DNA from: Pseudoalteromonas sp. MEBiC 03607
Lineage (GTDB): Bacteria; Pseudomonadota; Gammaproteobacteria; Enterobacterales; Alteromonadaceae
Length of the DNA: 64,000 nt
NCBI RefSeq assembly: GCF_004792295.1
Contig: NZ_SRRY01000001.1
Coordinates: 3,231,501 to 3,295,500, forward strand
Reading direction: 5' to 3'
The notes beneath the pieces were generated by a model. The model made no database searches. It saw only the letters and a list, made by a program, of their open reading frames with translations, and was not told the DNA's origin. The position numbers and the translations under genes were made by a program. This document shows positions 55,443-63,529 of the stretch, in pieces (positions within the stretch are counted from its first letter, which is position 1; each line of letters starts with the position of its first letter).

Positions 55443-56069
55443 TTATTCAGGCTTTTTAATTTTTTTAATATCAAGCATGTGCGAACCATGTTTGATTTTC
55501 GTTTCGAGGTAAGCACGATTGCCTACTACACCTGCTTTAATATGAGCGTGCGTGCCCACAACAGAGTCAACCTCAATGCCTGCATCACGCAGTGCTTTAA
55601 GTTTATTTGGGTTATTGGTCATTAACTTAACGTGCTTTTGCCCAAGAGCCTCTAACATTAAAACCGCATCTGAAAAGTCACGTAAATCATCAGCAAAACC
55701 CAAGTGGTTATTCGCCTCGTAAGTATTCATGCCTTGTGACTGCAATACGTAAGCATCAATCTTATTGTATAAACCAATGCCACGGCCCTCTTGGCGTAAG
55801 TACAGTAAAATGCCGCCTTGCTGATGCATCATTTCGATACACTCATTTAATTGTTCACCACAATCGCAACGTGACGAGTGAAATACATCGCCAGTTAAAC
55901 ACTCTGAATGCATGCGAATTAATGGCACATCTTGCTCAGTGTCGGCTTGATTAAATACTAATGCCACATGCTCTTGACCATCTTTTAAACCACTAAAAGA
56001 TACGATTTCTGCAGGAATATCACTGTTTTTGCCAACATTTAGCTGGACTCTTGCTCTTACTTGCGCCAC
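55443..56069 (-). CDS. ribA: GTP cyclohydrolase II RibA
   Basis: 208 residues from a GTG at 56069, preferred because the stretch upstream (to 56186) is hydrophobic and unlike the family. First step of riboflavin synthesis. Zinc cysteines in [19 protein letters not shown], catalytic region [18 protein letters not shown] and [18 protein letters not shown] are all present. The E. coli enzyme has 196 residues. The start is the only doubtful point; a later initiation is also possible. Confidence 0.93.
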   Translation of the reverse strand: MAQVRARVQLNVGKNSDIPAEIVSFSGLKDGQEHVALVFNQADTEQDVPLIRMHSECLTGDVFHSSRCDCGEQLNECIEMMHQQGGILLYLRQEGRGIGLYNKIDAYVLQSQGMNTYEANNHLGFADDLRDFSDAVLMLEALGQKHVKLMTNNPNKLKALRDAGIEVDSVVGTHAHIKAGVVGNRAYLETKIKHGSHMLDIKKIKKPE

Positions 56070-56332
56070 GACAAATCCAAAATTAAAAAATAAATGCGAT
56101 ACTGCAAATGTGATTACAACAGCTTGAAGGTTGTAAGAATGCAACATACGACGAGTGATAACTAATATTGAGGCAGTTACCAGCAATTCAAGTATTATAC
56201 ACTCAAACCACTTGAAGATACGAGCTTTGCGCTATGAAAGCCGGGGTTTTTACTGCAACAAATAATCTAAAAACATAAACACAAAGCAAGCATTGATGCA
56301 TCTAAAGCGATTTGATACCTTGTACCTAGTTA

Positions 56333-56347
56333 TGATAACCATTATCA
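56333..56347. promoter_or_regulatory. Fur box upstream of the TPR-TonB gene
   Basis: TGATAACCATTATCA differs from the 7-1-7 Fur consensus TGATAATNATTATCA at a single base, and is 54 bases before the ATG at 56401. It also overlaps an AT-rich promoter-like stretch (TAGTTATGATAACC). Suggests iron-controlled expression. Confidence 0.8.
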
Positions 56348-56400
56348 TTAACTTGTATCAGTTATCATCCAAAAACTGGGCAGAGATAATAAGGATTATT

Positions 56401-57471
56401 ATGAAAAAGAGCTCACTTGCCTTATGCATTGCACTACTATTTAGTCAGCAAGGCATTGCCAATCAAACGACCGCGCAAGAATTTAACGACACCTATCGCG
56501 CTTATGTCGCCGCTGTAGAAAACCAACAAGACAGCAGCGAACTTGCTAAAAAAGCATTTGAGTTAGGTAAAGAGATTTATGGCGAAAACGCCGACAACAC
56601 CGCAAATCTTGCCATTAACTATGCAAACAGCCTCGCTAAAAGCGAACAAGATCAGCGCTTTGAGTTATATCGCACAGCCTACGAAATACTCGAAAAAAAC
56701 CACGGCAAGCTAAGTGTGCAAGTGTATGACTCATTAATCGGCATGGCAGAATCCACCCCTTCAGCTAAGCGTGCTGATACGTATTTAGATGACGCTATTG
56801 CCATAGCTGAAAAGCAAAATTCAGCCAAACTTGTTGCTGACACAAAATTGACTGCGGCACGTATCCTTGCTTATAAAATTAATAGTGAACGCTATTACAC
56901 AGCAAAGGAATATCTTGAAGAAGCCGATAAATACTACCAAGAAAACTTACCCGATAACGCTGTCGATCGTATTAGCGCTGACTTCTTAGTTGCCGCATTT
57001 GCAGAAAGCCAACGTAAATACAGCACAGCCATTGAACGTTTAAATCATGTAGTAAGCGTGTTTGATAAAGAGCTAGACTTTGATCACAAAACGGAACTCG
57101 ATGCCCATTCTAAGCTGGTTCACTTATACGAAAAAACAGGTAAAAGTGACGAAGCAACCAAACATTGTATAGCGATTGCGAAAATGGTGCCTTGGAAAGA
57201 AAGCCAAGAACAAGAGCCGTTATACCGTGTGCCACCTAAATACCCAATGTCAAAAGCTCAACGTATGGAGGATGGCAGTGTCGTGATGGAATTTGAAGTA
57301 ACCCCGTCAGGCTTTGTAGACAACATAACTGTGGTTGATTCTGAAGGTGGTACTGCGTTTGAAAGAGAAGCGGTTAAAGCAATGAAAAAATGGCGTTATG
57401 CGCCTAAGTTTGAAAATGGTCAAGCTATTGCTGCGACTTCTCGGGTGCAATTAGATTTTAAAATCAACTAA
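56401..57471 (+). CDS. TPR and TonB C-terminal domain protein, iron-regulated
   Basis: 356 residues from ATG 56401, chosen for AAGGA about eight bases upstream; the open frame reaches back to 56293. A signal peptide (SSLALCIALLFSQQGIAN) is followed by helical tetratricopeptide-like repeats (about 40-265) and a TonB C-terminal domain (about 270-356; VPPKYPMSKAQRMEDGSVVM, then REAVKAMKKWRYAPKF). Lacking the TonB membrane anchor and Pro-rich stretch, it is probably periplasmic and assists TonB-dependent iron uptake. A Fur box lies just upstream. Confidence 0.8.
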   Translation: MKKSSLALCIALLFSQQGIANQTTAQEFNDTYRAYVAAVENQQDSSELAKKAFELGKEIYGENADNTANLAINYANSLAKSEQDQRFELYRTAYEILEKNHGKLSVQVYDSLIGMAESTPSAKRADTYLDDAIAIAEKQNSAKLVADTKLTAARILAYKINSERYYTAKEYLEEADKYYQENLPDNAVDRISADFLVAAFAESQRKYSTAIERLNHVVSVFDKELDFDHKTELDAHSKLVHLYEKTGKSDEATKHCIAIAKMVPWKESQEQEPLYRVPPKYPMSKAQRMEDGSVVMEFEVTPSGFVDNITVVDSEGGTAFEREAVKAMKKWRYAPKFENGQAIAATSRVQLDFKIN

Positions 57472-57478
57472 TAAAATG

Positions 57479-57503
57479 AAGGGTCGCAATGCGACCCTTT
57501 TTA
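57479..57503. terminator. Terminator between the TPR-TonB gene and the phosphatase gene
   Basis: AAGGGTCGC-AAT-GCGACCCTT followed by TTTAT; overlaps the last codon of the converging phosphatase gene. Confidence 0.82.
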
Positions 57504-57950
57504 TAACCTGCTTAACAAGTTATCTGCTGCATCCTCAATTAAATCGAGTACCTTTTCGAAACCTTGATCGCCACCATAATAGGGATCAGGGATTTCGCTC
57601 TGCCCTGCATCACCATGACTTAAAAACAGCGACAACTTATATTGTAAGTGCTCTGGACACTGGGCTTGTAAATCAGCAAGATTTTGCTTGTCTGCCGCAA
57701 GGATTAAATCAAACTCATAAAAATCAGCTTGAGTCACAGGTCGCGAATATATCCCTTTAAAACTATAACCACGCTTTTCGGCTGCTGCTTTTGAACGTGA
57801 ATCAGGTGGATTGCCTTGGTGATAGCCAATAGTGCCAGCAGAATCAACTTTAACATTGACACCCAATGCCTTGGCACGGCTACGAAGTACCGCTTCAGCA
57901 GTAGGTGAGCGGCAAATATTGCCCAAGCAAACAATCAAAACCTTTTTCAT
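57501..57950 (-). CDS. Low-molecular-weight protein-tyrosine phosphatase
   Basis: 149 residues. P-loop CLGNICRS (Cys8, Arg14) and the general-acid motif DPYYGGDQGFEKVLD near residue 121 are intact, so it should be active. Ends in helix EDAADNLLSRL. Family members dephosphorylate tyrosine kinases of capsule synthesis or other targets; no wzc-like kinase is adjacent. It precedes no obvious partner; the DUF3087 gene upstream is 9 bases away. Confidence 0.92.
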   Translation of the reverse strand: MKKVLIVCLGNICRSPTAEAVLRSRAKALGVNVKVDSAGTIGYHQGNPPDSRSKAAAEKRGYSFKGIYSRPVTQADFYEFDLILAADKQNLADLQAQCPEHLQYKLSLFLSHGDAGQSEIPDPYYGGDQGFEKVLDLIEDAADNLLSRL

Positions 57951-57959
57951 TATTCGTCC

Positions 57960-58466
57960 TTAAAATTGCTTTAAGATTGACTCATCATAACGTTCTGCAT
58001 CAAGTGACAGATTGTATTTTTCTGCCACACTATCAAGCTCTGCCTGCTTAATTGCCAACTCATCCATGGTAATGGTGTTGTCATCAAGCTGCCATAACAA
58101 ACGCGAACCGGCATAGCTGTAATGAATTGCTAATAAAGCATCTGCATTGCCCTCGCGCCCTGCAGCTTTTAACTTTGGCATTTTTCGAGTAATTTTATTT
58201 AGCGCTTTTTTAAGCTCCCACACATAGACAATTTCAGTCATGTAATCATGGTTGCGGTATTTATTAAGCACAAAGCCCACCAGCAAACTACACACAACAA
58301 CACCTAATAGGTTCCAATGAAAATGGCTACCGCTTGGGTCAGGAAATAACGCTATTAACGTTTGTGAAATGGCTAAACTGCCAACGGCTAAAGCAATTAC
58401 ACAAGCAATAATTACTTGGTTTAAATGTTTACGGTAACGGGCTTTATCTATTTGAATAAGTTTCAT
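57960..58466 (-). CDS. DUF3087 family membrane protein
   Basis: 168 residues with two membrane helices (about 17-38, VIIACVIALAVGSLAISQTL, and about 48-66, HWNLLGVVVCSLLVGFVLNK), then a soluble helical part (KKALNKITRKMPKLKAAGRE, LAIHYSYAGSRLLWQLDDNT). This is the DUF3087 pattern of marine gammaproteobacteria; function unknown. Translationally near the phosphatase gene (9-base gap). Confidence 0.82.
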   Translation of the reverse strand: MKLIQIDKARYRKHLNQVIIACVIALAVGSLAISQTLIALFPDPSGSHFHWNLLGVVVCSLLVGFVLNKYRNHDYMTEIVYVWELKKALNKITRKMPKLKAAGREGNADALLAIHYSYAGSRLLWQLDDNTITMDELAIKQAELDSVAEKYNLSLDAERYDESILKQF

Positions 58467-58572
58467 AACAACCTAAAAAACTTGTGAAAAATAAAAAGTG
58501 AAAAAAATTTCACCCCTTTTTTATTTGCCAGCCGTTTTAGCTATGAAAGCAATTATCCAAAGAGGAACGGCT

Positions 58573-59220
58573 ATGCATACTTTACCACTAAACTCAGCAA
58601 GCTTGAATAACAGCAATACAGCTTTAAAGACAACCGCAGCAATTATTGGTGGCGGTGTAATGACCTTTGCAGCATTTGCATTTATGCAGTACTTAATTTC
58701 TGCTGAGCAAAGAGCCGATGTAAAAAAAGGCCCAGATATTACGGTTGAAATTTATGAAGTACCAGAAGATTCAAAAGTGCAAGTAAAGCAAACACTGCCG
58801 CCACCACCAGTTGCTAAAATGCCACCAAAAACGCCGCCACGCCCAACGAGTGATAATCCAGATACGGTTGTGGTAGCAGATTTAACACCAACGATGACAT
58901 TCGATAACATTGGCGACACGCTTAGCAAAAGCATTAATCAACCAACGGGAGATGCGACACCTATTGTACGTATAAACCCTAAATACCCTCCTGTAGCAGC
59001 TCGCGATGGCATTGAAGGCTGGGTGCAAATTAGCTTTAGTATTTCACCGACAGGCGAAGTGATTGACCCTGTTATTATTGATGCTGAGCCTAAACGGGTA
59101 TTTGACCGCGAAGCAATTCGCGCGATTAAACGTTGGAAATATCGCCCTAAAGTTGTTGAAGGTGTGGCACAATTACAAACAAACCAAAGCGTTCAACTTG
59201 ATTTTAAAATAGATGGATAA
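58573..59220 (+). CDS. TonB-family energy transducer
   Basis: 215 residues from ATG 58573 (AGAGGAA about nine bases upstream). N-terminal membrane anchor (TTAAIIGGGVMTFAAFAFMQ), a Pro-rich periplasmic stretch (QTLPPPPVAKMPPKTPPRP) and a TonB C-terminal domain (NPKYPPVAARDGIEGWVQIS, then REAIRAIKRWKYRPKV). It energises outer-membrane receptors with ExbB-ExbD, which are not adjacent. It is followed by an ECF sigma factor in the same direction (6-base gap), an arrangement seen in iron and signal uptake loci. Confidence 0.88.
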   Translation: MHTLPLNSASLNNSNTALKTTAAIIGGGVMTFAAFAFMQYLISAEQRADVKKGPDITVEIYEVPEDSKVQVKQTLPPPPVAKMPPKTPPRPTSDNPDTVVVADLTPTMTFDNIGDTLSKSINQPTGDATPIVRINPKYPPVAARDGIEGWVQISFSISPTGEVIDPVIIDAEPKRVFDREAIRAIKRWKYRPKVVEGVAQLQTNQSVQLDFKIDG

Positions 59221-59226
59221 CGGCCT

Positions 59227-59778
59227 ATGCTAATGAGCATCAAGACATGGTTATTTGACAAGCCAAACACTGATTGTTTGGCGCAGTATGCCAAAACAGG
59301 CGACAACCGTTATCTTAACCAACTTGTTGCTCAGTACGGGAACGATCTTTATCACTACCTAGTCACCCAAAGTGATAAAGATCTTGCTCTCGATATATGC
59401 CAGCAAACTTGGTTAAAAGTTATTGATAAACGCGACTTTTACAATGATCAGAACAATCCAAAAGCGTGGCTATTTCGTTTAGCACGTAATTTGTTGATTG
59501 ATGAGTTTCGTAAGCAGCAAAAGTTCGTTGAATTAGAAGACAACCAAGTTTTTTCTGAACCAAAGGATGCAGAATATCACTACGACTATGAAGCCTTTGA
59601 TAAAGCATTAATGACGCTTAGCTTTGTACAGCGAGAAGCACTGACCCTACAGCAAGAAGGCTTTAGTCTCGAAGATATTGTTGCTATTACACAAAGTAAC
59701 CCAGAGACCATTAAAACTCGGCTGCGATATGCCCGTCAAAACCTGAAACAACAACTAGGAGGCCATCATGAAGCGTAA
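59227..59778 (+). CDS. ECF-type RNA polymerase sigma factor
   Basis: 183 residues from ATG 59227 or the ATG at 59233. Region 2: LALDICQQTWLKVIDKRDFY, then PKAWLFRLARNLLIDEFRKQ. Region 4: LSFVQREALTLQQEGFSLED, then PETIKTRLRYARQNLKQQ. Typical ECF size. It overlaps the next gene by 11 bases, which is characteristic of sigma/anti-sigma pairs. Confidence 0.92.
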   Translation: MLMSIKTWLFDKPNTDCLAQYAKTGDNRYLNQLVAQYGNDLYHYLVTQSDKDLALDICQQTWLKVIDKRDFYNDQNNPKAWLFRLARNLLIDEFRKQQKFVELEDNQVFSEPKDAEYHYDYEAFDKALMTLSFVQREALTLQQEGFSLEDIVAITQSNPETIKTRLRYARQNLKQQLGGHHEA

Positions 59779-60367
59779 CGACGAGCAACTCGATGCTGAT
59801 TTAAAAGCACATTTTCAAAAGCGTAAAACACAGCATAGCTTAAGCACCGAACAACTTGCACAAATGCAAACGCCACAAGTAACACAGCCTAAAAAACAAC
59901 GTTTTTTGAAAATACAAATGGCCAGTTTATTTGTTGCCCTAGCATTGTTTGGCTTTGTTATGCTTGAATATAATTATCGAGAACTAACAAACATTTATGC
60001 TGTTGATCTTTCTGATTATCAATGGGTAGAAGTTCACGAGCTCGACTCTAAAGGCAGTTATGTAAGCAATCTAAAGCAGCAAAAGCAAACGCTAGATACT
60101 AACTACCAACAAGCATTAGCCAATCACCAAGCCCGTACCAGCTTCACGGGGCGTCTAGTCAGTGTTGATAACGACTGGTATATCGCAGACTGCGAGCAAA
60201 ATGTACTCGTACAAATTAAACAATCGCTACTTGAAGAATTACAAAAGCACGGCACCCTAGATACCCATATTCACCAAGGTGACCTACTGGCACTTGACCA
60301 AAACAAGCAAGGCCAAATTATCGCTCTCAAACAGCTAACCCACGAAGCGAAAAAGTGTGCATCTTAA
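59768..60367 (+). CDS. Putative anti-sigma factor, single membrane helix
   Basis: 199 residues: a charged cytoplasmic N terminus (about 1-47, LDADLKAHFQKRKTQHSLST), one membrane helix (about 50-67, MASLFVALALFGFVML) and a periplasmic C-terminal domain with two cysteines (DCEQNV, KKCAS). No zinc HxxxCxxC motif is seen. Membrane topology plus an 11-base overlap with the ECF sigma gene suggests it holds the sigma factor at the membrane. No known family recognised. Confidence 0.65.
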   Translation: MKRNDEQLDADLKAHFQKRKTQHSLSTEQLAQMQTPQVTQPKKQRFLKIQMASLFVALALFGFVMLEYNYRELTNIYAVDLSDYQWVEVHELDSKGSYVSNLKQQKQTLDTNYQQALANHQARTSFTGRLVSVDNDWYIADCEQNVLVQIKQSLLEELQKHGTLDTHIHQGDLLALDQNKQGQIIALKQLTHEAKKCAS

Positions 60368-60374
60368 TAAAACG

Positions 60375-60985
60375 AGTTCGCCAGTTAGCAAAGGGAAAGA
60401 GTAAAGGAGTACCGTAGGCATGAAATTTATTTCGCGCGATGGCCTCAATCCATACTCTTGTAGGTCGGGCTTTAGCCCGTTAATGAAAAGATAATTTGTC
60501 GCCATAAATGACGACCTACGTGACGTTGGGTAGAACGGAGTGAAACCAACAATTTAGCGAGTTACAAGGATAAAGAGTAAAGGAGTACCGTAGGCGTGAA
60601 ATTTATTTCGCGCGAAGGTTTCGACGAGCCATCAGCTTTCAGATTTAAAACAAGTTAGCGGGCTACAAGAGTAAAGTCGCAAGTTTTTAGGTAGCAGCGG
60701 GTTTACCCAGCGTAGGCATGAAATTTATTTCGCGCGATGGCCTCAATCCAACTCTTGTAGGTCGGGCTTTAGCCCGTTAATGAAAAGATAATTTGTCGCC
60801 ATAAATGACGACCTACGTGACGTTGGGTAGAACGGAGTGAAACCCAAAACACTCGAAGCCGTCAGCTATCAGATTTAAAACAAGTTAGCGGGCTACAAGA
60901 GTAAAGTCGCAAGTTTTTAAGTAGCAGCGGGTTTACCCCGCGTAGTTAGATATCAGATCATTCTTCTGACATCTGATATCTAATA
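60375..60985. repeat. Mosaic intergenic repeat, locus 4 (reverse orientation)
   Basis: Gene-free. It carries GGAAAGAGTAAAGGAGTACC and GCGTGAAATTTATTTCGCGC (about 60412, 60591 and 60713, reverse of loci 1-3), GTAGGTCGGGCTTTAGCCCG and TTGTCGCCATAAATGACGAC twice each, and GTTGGGTAGAACGGAGTG. The two main copies (about 60400-60570 and 60700-60850) are nearly identical, which means recent duplication or conversion. The end (60947-60984) is AGATATCAGATC-type heptamer-like DNA. Confidence 0.78.
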
Positions 60986-60991
60986 TTAATT

Positions 60992-61738
60992 TCACTCCCC
61001 TACCTTCGGTAGCATGCTTTTACTAATCACTTCAAATGTATCTAGGTCTATCAGCATAGAGTAAACTTCATCGTTGTTGATAAATACAACGAATAAATTG
61101 CCTTCGGCGTTGAGATTAGACTCTACAATGCGGTTGTAACCTGAAATAACTTCGCCGTAGTTTGAACCATCAATCTTGCTTAGCGCGAAGGTGCGCTTAT
61201 CTTTGCCATCTAGCAGTTTGTCGTTGTTGGTATCGTTTTTGATAACTTCATACGAAACTGCCTTAGGAGCATCGACTTTTTGCTCCTTGTAAGGACGAGT
61301 ATCAAACTCTTTGTAACGGCTTAAAGCACCAAACTCTATGATCAACTGATCCGTTGTTTTAAATAGCCACTTGGCGTGATTGGTTTTGTCATTAAGAAAC
61401 AAGATGTTCTTTGAGCGCGTAGGTCTGTATTTATAACCACCGCTAAAATTATTGTAAACTGTTACGTCAGCTTTCACCTCGATATCCAGTTTTTCTGATT
61501 CCAACGGGATAAAGTAAAAATCACTCCCCTCGACCTTACGGGGGTAACCCAGTTTCCACTTTTCTTGCTGCTTTTCATCTTCAGCTAAGTTTAGTGTTTG
61601 TTGCTGTACATGGTTATCGGACTTTAATAAGTAAGAAACAAAGTTATACCCTATTGCAGCTGTTCCAATGATTAAGCCCATAAGTAAAATTAGACCGTTA
61701 ACATTCCACACCCATTTAAAAAACTTTTCTGACTTCAT
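60992..61738 (-). CDS. Single-pass membrane protein with an EF-hand-like loop
   Basis: 248 residues: one N-terminal helix (about 14-37, GLILLMGLIIGTAAIGYNFV) and an extracytoplasmic domain of beta character. One stretch, DTNNDKLLDGKD (about residues 170-181), has the Dx[DN]xDG-like spacing of a calcium-binding loop. No family recognised. It stands alone between two mosaic repeat loci. Start ATG 61738 gives the helix right after a short positive N terminus. Confidence 0.65.
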   Translation of the reverse strand: MKSEKFFKWVWNVNGLILLMGLIIGTAAIGYNFVSYLLKSDNHVQQQTLNLAEDEKQQEKWKLGYPRKVEGSDFYFIPLESEKLDIEVKADVTVYNNFSGGYKYRPTRSKNILFLNDKTNHAKWLFKTTDQLIIEFGALSRYKEFDTRPYKEQKVDAPKAVSYEVIKNDTNNDKLLDGKDKRTFALSKIDGSNYGEVISGYNRIVESNLNAEGNLFVVFINNDEVYSMLIDLDTFEVISKSMLPKVGE

Positions 61739-61784
61739 ACGACTTGTTAAATCCTTTTAAGAATAAGAACTTGCTAAGCTAGCA

Positions 61785-61985
61785 GATTTAAAGCAAGTTA
61801 GCGAGTTACAAGGGGAAAGAGTAAAGGAGTACCGTAGGCATGAAATTTATTTCGCGCGATGGCCTCAATCCATACTCTTGTAGGTCGGGCTTTAGCCCGT
61901 TAATGAAAAGATAATTTGTCGCCATAAATGACGACCTACGTGACGTTGGGTAGAACGGAGTGAAAACAAACAAGTTAATTAAACC
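61785..61985. repeat. Mosaic intergenic repeat, locus 5 (reverse orientation)
   Basis: Contains GGGAAAGAGTAAAGGAGTACC, GCATGAAATTTATTTCGCGC, GTAGGTCGGGCTTTAGCCCG, TTGTCGCCATAAATGACGAC and GTTGGGTAGAACGGAGTG in the same order as locus 4. Over about 150 bases it is nearly identical to 60400-60550. Confidence 0.78.
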
Positions 61986-62145
61986 CCGAGTTTACTTTAT
62001 CGGGGTCAAATCAGACGGCTGACGACTCCCCCGCTCCTTACCTCGATTTTCCTGCCAATAATCGCACATTACTCTAATGTTAATAACAATTTAATGCTGA
62101 ACCAGCTAGGCTAATAAAATCGTGTTTAAATATTATGGAGTTACC

Positions 62146-63282
62146 ATGAAAAGGTCTTTGTTTAACAATTTAATCATTGCCTCAATTAGCTTATGTAGCT
62201 TGCAAGGTTGTGCTCAGCCGGAGCAAAAGATTCCTCTGGATGCCAGCGCGAATAACTACAAACTAGAATTAGTAAGCGAAGGGATTCAAATTCCTTGGGG
62301 TATGGCTTGGCTTAACGAGCGTGACTTACTCGTTACCGACAGACGTGGTGAGCTTAGGTTAATTCGTGATGGCAAACTCGTTGAGCAAGCAATTAAAGGC
62401 ACACCTAAAGTACATGATGAAGGTCAAGGGGGCTTATTAGATATAGAACTTGATCCGAACTTTGCCGACAATGGCTGGATTTACTTTTCGTACTCGGGCT
62501 ATGAAGGTGATGGTGAGGGTTACAATACCTCAATTATGCGCGCTCGCTTTAAAGATATGACTCTTGTCGATCAGCAATTATTATTTGATGGCGAGCCAAA
62601 TATTAAAACAACGAAACACTATGGTTCGCGTATTGAGTTCGACAAAGAAGGTTACTTGTATTTCTCTATTGGCGACCGTGGCAAAAGAGACGTTCACCCA
62701 CAAAGTCTAGACTACGATGCAGGCAAAATTCACCGTATCAATAGCGATGGTTCTATCCCTAAATCAAACCCGTTTTATAACCATAAAACAACTCACAAAA
62801 GCATCTATTCGTATGGACACCGTAACCCACAAGGTATGGCGATGCATCCTGAAACGGGAGTTATATGGAGCCATGAACACGGCCCTCGTGGCGGTGATGA
62901 AATCAACATAGTTAAAGCAGGCGCGAATTATGGTTGGCCTGAGATCACCCATGGGATCAACTACATTGGTACAAAAATTACCGACGAAACCAGCCGCGAA
63001 GGAATGGAACAACCTGATTGGTATTGGGTGCCATCAATCGCCCCTTCTGGAATGGAGTTTATCACCAGCGATAAATACCCACAGTGGCAAGGTCAAATTG
63101 CCGTAGGCTCGATGAAGTTTGGCCACCTTGTGTTAGTGAAGCTAGATGGTGACAAAGTAACAGGCCACAGCAAAGTATTTGAAGGTGTAGGTCGTGTACG
63201 TAGCCTCGCCACCCACCCTAATGGTGATCTATACCTTGGTGTTGATGGTGTCGGTGTTTATAAAGTTGTACCTAAATCGTAG
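62146..63282 (+). CDS. PQQ-dependent aldose sugar dehydrogenase-like lipoprotein
   Basis: 378 residues from ATG 62146 (GGAG about eight bases upstream; an upstream start at 62122 is less likely). Lipobox SLQGC at Cys22. The six-bladed beta-propeller of the soluble glucose/aldose dehydrogenase (YliI) family follows: IQIPWGMAWLNERDLLVTDR, HDEGQGGLLDIELDPNF, KTTKHYGSRIEFDKEGYLYF and the catalytic-loop YGHRNPQGMAMHPETG. GPRGGDEINIVKAGANYGWP is also present. A periplasmic sugar oxidiser attached to the outer membrane; PQQ synthesis genes are not in the window. Confidence 0.88.
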   Translation: MKRSLFNNLIIASISLCSLQGCAQPEQKIPLDASANNYKLELVSEGIQIPWGMAWLNERDLLVTDRRGELRLIRDGKLVEQAIKGTPKVHDEGQGGLLDIELDPNFADNGWIYFSYSGYEGDGEGYNTSIMRARFKDMTLVDQQLLFDGEPNIKTTKHYGSRIEFDKEGYLYFSIGDRGKRDVHPQSLDYDAGKIHRINSDGSIPKSNPFYNHKTTHKSIYSYGHRNPQGMAMHPETGVIWSHEHGPRGGDEINIVKAGANYGWPEITHGINYIGTKITDETSREGMEQPDWYWVPSIAPSGMEFITSDKYPQWQGQIAVGSMKFGHLVLVKLDGDKVTGHSKVFEGVGRVRSLATHPNGDLYLGVDGVGVYKVVPKS

Positions 63283-63465
63283 GTTGGGTAGAGCGAAACG
63301 AAACCCAACAACTTAGCGAGTTACAAGGAAAAAGAGTAAAGGAATACCGTAGGCGTGAAATTTATTTCGCGCGATGGTTTCTGTCCACACTCTTGTAGGT
63401 CGGACTTTGGTCCGTAACTGTTTAAGAATTAAATGTGTCGCCATAAATAACGACCTATGTTTCAA
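63282..63465. repeat. Mosaic intergenic repeat, locus 6 (reverse orientation)
   Basis: Starts at the stop of the sugar dehydrogenase gene with GGTTGGGTAGAGCGAAACGA. It holds GCGTGAAATTTATTTCGCGC at about 63347-63376, GTAGGTCGGACTTTGGTCCG (the palindrome kept with compensating changes) and TGTCGCCATAAATAACGACC. More diverged than loci 4 and 5. Confidence 0.75.
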
Positions 63466-63470
63466 GCAAT

Positions 63471-63500
63471 AAAAAACCACAGAATTCTCTGTGGTTTTTT
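63471..63500. terminator. Terminator between the sugar dehydrogenase and antiporter genes
   Basis: AAAAAACCACAGA-ATTC-TCTGTGGTTTTTT; symmetric, works for both strands. Confidence 0.88.
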
Positions 63501-63529
63501 GCTTATAACTTAAAGCTTACAGCTATTAC

